From the NCBI GenBank assembly GCA_023374045.1, contig CM041779.1:142674294-142738293 (forward strand): a DNA stretch of 64,000 nt, read 5' to 3'. The translations under genes and the position numbers were made by a program. Below are positions 58,104 to 64,000 of the stretch, piece by piece (the first letter of the stretch is position 1; each line of letters opens with the position of its first letter). The notes under the pieces were generated by a model. That model worked only from the letters and a program-made list of their open reading frames with translations. It did not search any database and was not told the origin of the DNA. The DNA is from Limonium bicolor (Eukaryota > Streptophyta > Magnoliopsida > Caryophyllales > Plumbaginaceae).

Positions 58104-59149
58104 CTAATCTTCTATAATCAACTGTCCTGATCCATCAGTTGGGGGAAACAATTTGTACCACTCTGCATTGCGCGGTAAGAACGGCTCAATATAAGCTGTA
58201 ATTGAGGGCTCATGCCAACGTCGCCACATCGGATTCAAGATTGGGACTGGGACAATTTTCGACTGTTTGGAGTCTAATGAAATGACACTGCCCAGCGACA
58301 CATGCAATAGTGACCTCTGCTGGACGACATAGCCCCCGCCCGATCACGTAGCAGCGTGAGCGACCAACCCACTAGCCCTACCATCGTGTGCTTTTGAAAA
58401 ACTGATAAGCGTAATGTGGTATACAGTGCACAAGATGACACCAAGATCTAGAATTTCAATCCAGTGTGGCGTTGGTGCGAAAGAGTCTCCAAACCAATTC
58501 AGTCGAAAGCACTGTCTATCGTACCAAATTCGCTCAACTTTACTTAACCACCAGTCTCTTCTATCCACCAGCTCATCCAAGCATGCACGTCTAACCTGTT
58601 TCCATTGGCTTTCATCGTTGTACACGGCATCAGCAATAGCTCGAAACCCACAGTTTCCATCACCCACTATCTCCCTGTAACCTATAATAAAATTCGCTAA
58701 TTGCGGATCGAGGTCACTCCAATATTGCGAGAATTTCCAGGGGCTCCAGTATGTCGGATATGGTGCATGTTGTTGAGGTGGATTGTGTTGCATTGTCGGT
58801 CCTTCTCCAGTTTGACTCATTCCCTCAGATGGCCAACGCTGTGATTGACTGTGTTGCATTGACGGCCCACGATCACTTGTACTTTCGGGGGCTGTCGGGC
58901 GTCGCTGAGACTGCGAACGTCGTAGGCCCGGGCCACGGTTTCCAAGACCTAAATGCTCGTGCTCGGACTTGTCCCTAGTGTTTGGCCTCTTCTTTTTTTT
59001 GGTAGTGGGCCTACCCTTAGGCACCTTCACCTCTGGTGGCTGTAAACCAGTGTGATCATCCTCGGGCTCCCATATTGGCTTCCACGCGTTGAACGCTTGT
59101 TCGATCGTCCTAGGATCATACCGCTGAGACAGATCATCATACCATAAAC
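58104..59149 (-). pseudogene. OTU-like cysteine protease domain, frame-shifted continuation of the transposase
   Basis: Directly after the transposase stop, the minus-strand sequence stays open in another frame: CVGLWYDDLSQRYDPRTIEQ, then KKKKRP and a Ser/Gln-rich linker, then an OTU domain. The OTU signature is VGDGNCGFRAIADAVYNDES, where Asp-Gly-Asn-Cys supplies the catalytic cysteine. WWLSKVERIWYDRQ and VILCTVYHITLISFSKAHDG follow. A TGA at 58,344-58,346 interrupts the frame, which then continues to a natural stop at 58,104 (RNAEWYKLFPPTDGSGQLII). OTU proteases usually cleave ubiquitin chains. There is no convincing ATG, so this was probably the C-terminal part of the transposase protein before the lesions. 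Confidence 0.78.
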
Positions 59150-61672
59150 CTACACATGAGAGTTGTTCCTCTGTGCTATACGACTCATCGTATGTTTGGC
59201 GTTGTGCTTCAAATTCTTGTGTGCGTCATATCTGAGTGTTCGCCAGAAGATATGCACTTCTTCAACTGGTATATTCCCGACTTGAATGTACTGAAACATA
59301 CGAAACGCGCACGGTAATCCCATGGTCGAAGTAAACGCACAAACATCTTCGCACGATGTTGTGTGGTCAATATCGCAACTCCCGCTTCTCAGCTGATCCT
59401 GGAGTATTTCCAAACATTTGAGGCTCACTTGATTGACCAGAAATAAAAATGGGACTTGCTGGTCTTCCGAAACCCTTCTGTCAATGGAGAACTCGAAGTC
59501 TTGTTTAATGTGGAAATGTTGCCCTTCGACGAATCTATGTATGCTGTCGAAGCATGTGTCTAGAGATCCGGTGGATGTATGAAGCCAACACTTTAGAGCT
59601 GAGTGGGCGCTCTCCGCCCTATAGATTGGAAGTCAATTAATAGCAGATAAATGGGAAACATACCAATACAAACAACAGAACATGTTGACAATTGAAGATA
59701 AGCTAACCTGTTGGTAGATGTGTTGCCGAAATGCATGAATCTCTTAACCCATGCCTCACAAAATTTCTCACGCTGACATAGCCATGTGTTGTTCAAGTAC
59801 ACAACGAAAGGATTCTTGGCGCCGTAAGAGTGTACTAATTTTCCGTACTGTTCATCGTACTTCGCAATAGTTGAGGCGTAAACTAGTCGCTTCCACCGGT
59901 GCACTACTGAATCGACTCTCTCACGCTCAACATGCATTATCTTGAGCGCATTGGCAGCCACGTTCTTGCATATATGCCAACGACATAGAAGATGTGGTAC
60001 AGAAGGATATACCACTGAAAGTGCTTTCACTAGCGCCTTTTCATTGTCAGTGACAAACACATTTGGAGGATAGATCAACACCTTCTTCAGCTGATTAAGC
60101 ATCCATGTGTATGCAGACTCATCCTCTCTGACCGCAAAACAGAACGCTATACAGAAGTTCTTGCCGCACGACGTGACTCCGATGAACTCCACTAGAGGCA
60201 CCTTGTACATGTTCGTCTTGTAAGTGCTATCAATGAGCACTACATAAGGAAACATCTTAACGAGCGTCAGCGAAAAAGGGTGCGCAAACAAGACAAGACC
60301 CAGCCTAGATGGATTCCCTGCAAAATGGACATTTAATTAGAACTAACATTTAAAGTGATTAGCATACAAATAAACCAACACTAAACAGATGTGCCGACAC
60401 TTACTTGCATCTTTCTCGGACCACCAACTATAATTACGTTCATCTAGCGAGTGCATGAAGGACGCTACATCTGTACGTCCGCCACGATCTTCTTTTCTGA
60501 ATTTCGAAACTAGGTTATGAATCGATGTCTTGTCTGCAGTACTTTCAGGGTTCTTGTCATGCAAATGGGCCCACATCTGCCTAGGCGCAACACCACTCCT
60601 GTACAAACTTTTCATGCTTGCCCTTTCGTCGACACTAAAGCGAGGCCGGACGAAGTGAGATTGTGGGTTACTGGCTAATGCGTGGTTGTGCGTCGGGACC
60701 ATCACCAAGATAGACCAGCCCGTCTGCCCCCCACCCCTGATGCTTAGGCGGAAGGGGCAGTTGCATTTCTTCGTGGCACGCCGTGGCCTTTGACTCGACG
60801 ATGATGATTCTCCTGTGCTAACCCGTGGCCTATGCTTGCCGTACCTCTCACACGTTAGTATTACTTCACCGTCGTCTCGCTTAGTCTGTCTGATTAGATA
60901 AATATTATTAGCCTCTCCGGTGCGAAACGCATAACTAACCGCCTCCTCCTGATCGCCAAAGATTTGGCTAGTATTAAATACATGACTTGTGTCTACGTTC
61001 GCATCCTCGAATTCATCATCGTTATCACCCTAAGCAGAAAAACGTCGTTATTCATGAAGTGCTACTCGTAAACCCTAATACTACGTACTTTAGAATAAAT
61101 CACACATAAGCCATCAAAATAATCAACAAAGTATATCATCGTAAAGTACACGAAAAGACAAACGCAACGGCGCAAACGGATCGAAAAACGGAGCAATAAC
61201 GAAGAAGATACAGCGATTTGAAAAACGGGCACCGGCGCAGGCGCCGACCTAAAGACGCCGGCGCCGGCGTCCGCAGCAAGGGAGGCGCGCAGGCGCGCGT
61301 TTGTAGGGGTGGGCGCGGGCGCGCGGGTGGAGAGGCGCGGGCGCGCGTAAGGGGTGGGCGCGGGCGCCCGGTGGCCTGGGACGGCGCTGGCGCGCGCTTA
61401 AAGAGGTGGGCGCGGGCGCCCAGTAGTCTGCTATTCCCGATGTCTTTTTTTGCTTTTTTCGTTCAGTTTTGTATATATTCTAGCTACATTTGTACATAAA
61501 TTACTAAAATAACAACAAAAAGTACCTCAGATTGAGCTCCTCGTGAATACTCCTCGCTCCTAACATCATCTGCATTCTCGTCTTGTGTTTCTGGAACACC
61601 ACCTTCAGCATTTCCTCCATCTTTTTTACTCTTACCGAACAGTTTTTTCTTCAAACTTCCGAAAGAAACCAT
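59150..61672 (-). CDS. FAR1-type/MULE transposase, four exons, 616 residues
   Basis: Exons are 61,672-61,526, 61,029-60,405, 60,317-59,708 and 59,618-59,150. The junctions are GT-AG and phases 0, 1 and 2 fit, ending in TAG. The N-terminus (MVSFGSLKKKLFGKSKKDGG) is basic and possibly nuclear. A FAR1-like zinc region has Cys109, Cys138/Cys140 and His163/His165 (KKCNCPFRL...THNHAL). The transposase core has Asp287 (VVLIDSTYKTNM), Asp348 (VFVTDNEKALVKAL), a CRWHICKN motif and Glu463 (STNRAESAHSALK). A SWIM-like region (CEDVCAFTSTMGLPCAF) follows, with Phe where the last His is usual. The 616-residue product may act alone. In the intact ancestor it probably continued into the OTU domain. Confidence 0.87.
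61215..61430 (-). promoter_or_regulatory. GC-rich block in intron 1 of the transposase gene
   Basis: GGGCGCGGGCGCGCGGG and GCGCGGGCGCCC units recur, mirroring the block at 53,510-53,700 near the other end. It lies between transposase exons 1 and 2. Confidence 0.5.
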
Positions 61673-61865
61673 TTCCTCTCTTTATCTCTCTAACTTTATC
61701 TCTCTAACTTCTCTCTAACTTTAGGATTTCTGAATTTGAATATGATTTCATATCATATTCAATTCCTTTATATAATGAAATTTGGGGTCACCTTGTAATA
61801 TATCATAAATTGTGGGTAAATATAGAAATATTTGAAAATTATTATAGTAGGGGCAAAATAGTCTT

Positions 61866-61911
61866 TTTCTGACTGAGCGAAGTGAAAACCCGACTGAGCG
61901 TAGTGAACTCA
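61866..61911 (-). repeat. Right terminal inverted repeat of the MULE
   Basis: CTGACTGAGCGAAGTGAAAA and CGACTGAGCG are the reverse complement of the left-end motifs. Confidence 0.8.
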
Positions 61912-63257
61912 CACGACTTCCGTGTACTCTTACTTTTATAATAATATATGATATACGGATAGTTTAATAAATTACTTTATTTTTTTCCGTTTTATCTAAA
62001 GTCGGTAGTAAGCGAATCTTTACCATAAGCCGTGATCGATTGTGTATATTGATAAGCCAAACTTAATTTATTGCGCCAGTTTTTTTTCTAGTAGATTACA
62101 CAGGTAATAGATTATTATGTTTATATATATAATATATATATTTACGGGTAACTTGTCCTTAATTAGCTTAATAAGAATATAGTTTATCCTATAAGCGGGT
62201 GTTACAGATTTCTTAGGGAAAAATAATAAGAATTATAATGTGTGCTAACAAATGTGTTATTAAACTATAGATTCTGAGTATTTCGGCAAGGCGTGCTAGC
62301 TGACTGATTGTGGTTGATCATTGTTAATTGTCTCCTTTGGCACAGATCCCAGGTAAACTTTGTGTTCACCTATTTTACTTTGTGATTGTGTGAGGTATTA
62401 TGACGTTGGTTATGTTGGTTGTGATTGTAAAATTATGCTTACGCGATATTGATGGCATGGAATATTTGGAATGGTTTGAGAACTTTGATATTACATATAT
62501 GGCTATTTTATTCTGGAATTGATGGGAGACTTTGGAATTGGAAAAAGGAATTTGGCTCATATATATATATATATATATTGGCGCTGTTGAGTCTCAGACC
62601 GCAGCTAAGCTCTATGATCTACTCCATTAGTTAGAAAAACTTTTGGGGGTGTGCACACTTAAGGACTTAGAGTGAGGGTGAACTGGATCGGTCCCAACTA
62701 TGTTGTGGTACCAATTATTGGAACTTATGAATTGTGGAACTTTGGTGACTCTCATCATCCCAGAATTGGACTGTGATATTGTTGGTTGGTGATTGAAATT
62801 ATTTTGGTACTAACGTTTGGTGAATTATATGCCTACTAATGTTTGTTATACTCAAATGGGTTTTCAAAATGTATTTGACGAGGTGTTACAGGGTTTACCC
62901 AGTTTCTCTGATTTGCGCGGTCCTTTCTTGTGTGTTGTTATGTTTTCTGACTGCAGGTATGGATGATTGAGTTGCTAGGATTAGAGGGCGCGTAACGACT
63001 AGCATTTTAATCATTTGGTTCAAGAACATTTGAGGAGATTTTAACGTTTTAACTTACACTTGGGATTTTTATTAATTTTGTTGACGTTAAGTTTATATCG
63101 TAAGCTATAGTTTTCTAAGCCTTAGCACTCATAGGATGAGTGTGGCGATAGCACCCTGGTTAGGTTTTAATTATTTATTTATGTTTCCGCTACGAACTAC
63201 TAGTCATATTGCTAATAAATCGCGTTTATATTAGTTGTTAGAAACCGGGGTGTTACA
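61912..63257. other. LTR-like non-coding DNA
   Basis: No coding frame is supported. GGTGTTACA occurs at 62,202-62,210 and at 63,249-63,257; the latter is part of CCGGGGTGTTACA, a typical end of large plant gypsy LTRs. GTGTGCACACTTAAGGAC near 62,650 parallels GGTGCACACACTTAAAGAC near 35,328, so this DNA is related to the tract at 35.25-36.07 kb. An (AT)n run lies at 62,560-62,578. Confidence 0.5.
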
Positions 63258-63259
63258 GT

Positions 63260-63800
63260 GTGCTTGGTTGCCAGACAACAATCACGATCAAATGGATGGC
63301 GTCTGTTGAACTGTGGCTGAAATTCAATTTAGATGGGGCAAGAAAGAATAATAGGGGTATGGCTGCAGCTGGTGGAGTAATGAGTGATAGCTCCAACACA
63401 TGGATACTTGGATGGTGTGTTAATTTGAGAAATGTTCGGTGCTAGAAGCAGAACTTAGGGGTATCACAACCTCAATGCAGATTGCATTGGAAAGAAGATG
63501 TAGATATGTCATTTTTGAAATTGACTGAAAGATCAGTAGATATGATTTTGAATGGGGTTGATCCGATCACCCTTTTGGCGCCTATATTCATGCTTGTTAG
63601 GATTTATTTTTACAGGATTGGAATATTAGGTTGATACGTAGTTATAAAGAGTCAAATACAATAGTTGATAGTTTAGCTAACAAGGCTTTGAACATGTGCC
63701 ACAGGATCTTGCTTTTTGACAGAGTTCCCGATTTTGCCAATGATGCTTACTTGAAGGATTGTAATTGTTTTACTAACTATAGGGATGTAAATACAGACTA
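63260..63800 (+). pseudogene. RNase H-like domain fragment of a non-LTR (LINE) element
   Basis: Translation in shifting frames gives FNLDGARKNNRGMAAAGGV, then CSVLEAELRGITTSMQIALE, a YVIFEID motif and SNTIVDSLANKALNM. These four pieces match, in order, the acidic catalytic motifs (D, E, D, D) of the RNase H domain found at the end of plant LINE reverse transcriptases. At least two frameshifts are present. Its left edge abuts the CCGGGGTGTTACA LTR end, so the LTR probably inserted into this LINE. Confidence 0.7.
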
Positions 63801-64000
63801 ACTATTGGATTTTTCTGAGCCTTTAGCCCCTTTTATTAGAAAAAAAGTATTCCTTTGTTTATCAAAGGGTGGGACCAATACTGTATTAGGTTTTATAAAA
63901 ATGTTTGATTTACTATATTAGAAAGGATACTGGATTGAGTCATTTTCTTTTTATTGAAGATTGGTTTTTATATAAAAAGGAAAATGATGTATTTTTAGAC
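63801..64000. other. Terminal stretch
   Basis: AT-rich sequence downstream of the RNase H fragment, perhaps the 3' tail of the LINE. No gene is seen. Confidence 0.4.

Larger units (their letters stand above)
53160..61911. mobile_element. Mutator-like element (MULE) of about 8.75 kb with four coding modules
   Basis: The left end (53,160-53,204) and right end (61,866-61,911) are inverted repeats of about 45 bases. They share GTTTTCACTTCGCTCAGTC exactly, with a CGYTCAGTCG motif repeated inside each. Within lie a rightward plant mobile domain gene and a rightward 150-codon ORF, opposed by a leftward FAR1/MULE transposase followed by an OTU protease domain. Both ends also have a GC-rich block and CT-rich leader sequence. 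I could not find an exact 9-base target duplication, so the outer boundary may be a few bases off or the duplication has decayed. Confidence 0.8.

Noticed and set aside
61218..61499. 93-codon frame rich in Arg/Gly/Ala
   Set aside because: It is a reading of the GC-rich repeat block inside intron 1 of the transposase gene.
53151..61920. Nine-base target duplication for the MULE (GTTGGAAAC versus CACGACTTC)
   Set aside because: The flanking nine bases do not match; I could not shift the boundary to make them match.

Overview
This is a transposon-rich stretch of a flowering-plant nuclear chromosome. GT-AG introns, tRNA-iMet-primed LTR retrotransposons, PIF/Harbinger and Mutator-like elements (MULEs), a plant mobile domain gene and a plastid-type HAD protein point to a core eudicot. 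I cannot name the species. A 500-base run of N (32,600-33,099) shows that it comes from a draft assembly.

Only two ordinary host genes are visible. The first is a minus-strand gene of 11 exons running from 29,511 down to 3,912. It encodes a 372-residue HAD-like (CbbY-type) protein, probably plastid-targeted, and several canonical catalytic residues are replaced. Two of its introns are about 10.5 and 11.4 kb long because retrotransposons have piled up in them, yet every splice site and reading phase still fits. The second is a plus-strand gene of 9 exons (42,984-49,507) for a metallo-beta-lactamase-fold hydrolase. Its last exon is one base out of frame with the preceding splice donor.

Layout. 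1-3,397: right part of an autonomous-type PIF/Harbinger element (ORF1 remnant, three-exon DDE transposase, 3' terminal repeat). 3,912-29,511: the HAD gene. Its intron 7 holds copia remnants, a complete Ty3/gypsy chromovirus (6,462-11,506, target duplication GAGAG) and a palindromic copia gag. Its intron 5 holds a chimeric retroelement (18,484-25,173, target duplication CTTGT) whose two outer ends are both the same LTR end. Nested inside that is a young copia element with an open 1,342-codon gag-pol (19,576-24,675, target duplication CCACC). 29,984-31,447: non-autonomous relative of the Harbinger element. 33,100-36,075: LTR-derived DNA. 36,076-41,890: a dead FAR1/MULE transposase split by a 4.24-kb solo LTR (36,517-40,753, target duplication AACAC) and by a 337-bp Tourist-like MITE. 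42,984-49,507: the MBL gene. 50,339-51,406: another diverged Harbinger-family element. 53,160-61,911: a large MULE. 62,150-63,257: LTR-like DNA. 63,260-63,790: an RNase H fragment from a non-LTR element.

The most interesting unit is the MULE at 53.2-61.9 kb. It is bounded by inverted terminal repeats and has a GC-rich block just inside each end. Rightward it carries a six-exon plant mobile domain gene and an unrecognised 150-codon ORF. Leftward it carries a four-exon transposase with a FAR1-type zinc domain and a MULE core, followed in a shifted frame by an OTU-type cysteine protease domain. Transcription therefore converges on the middle of the element from two similar GC-rich ends. This looks like a multi-gene transposon combining a transposase, a putative deubiquitinase and a mobile-domain protein linked in the host to silencing.
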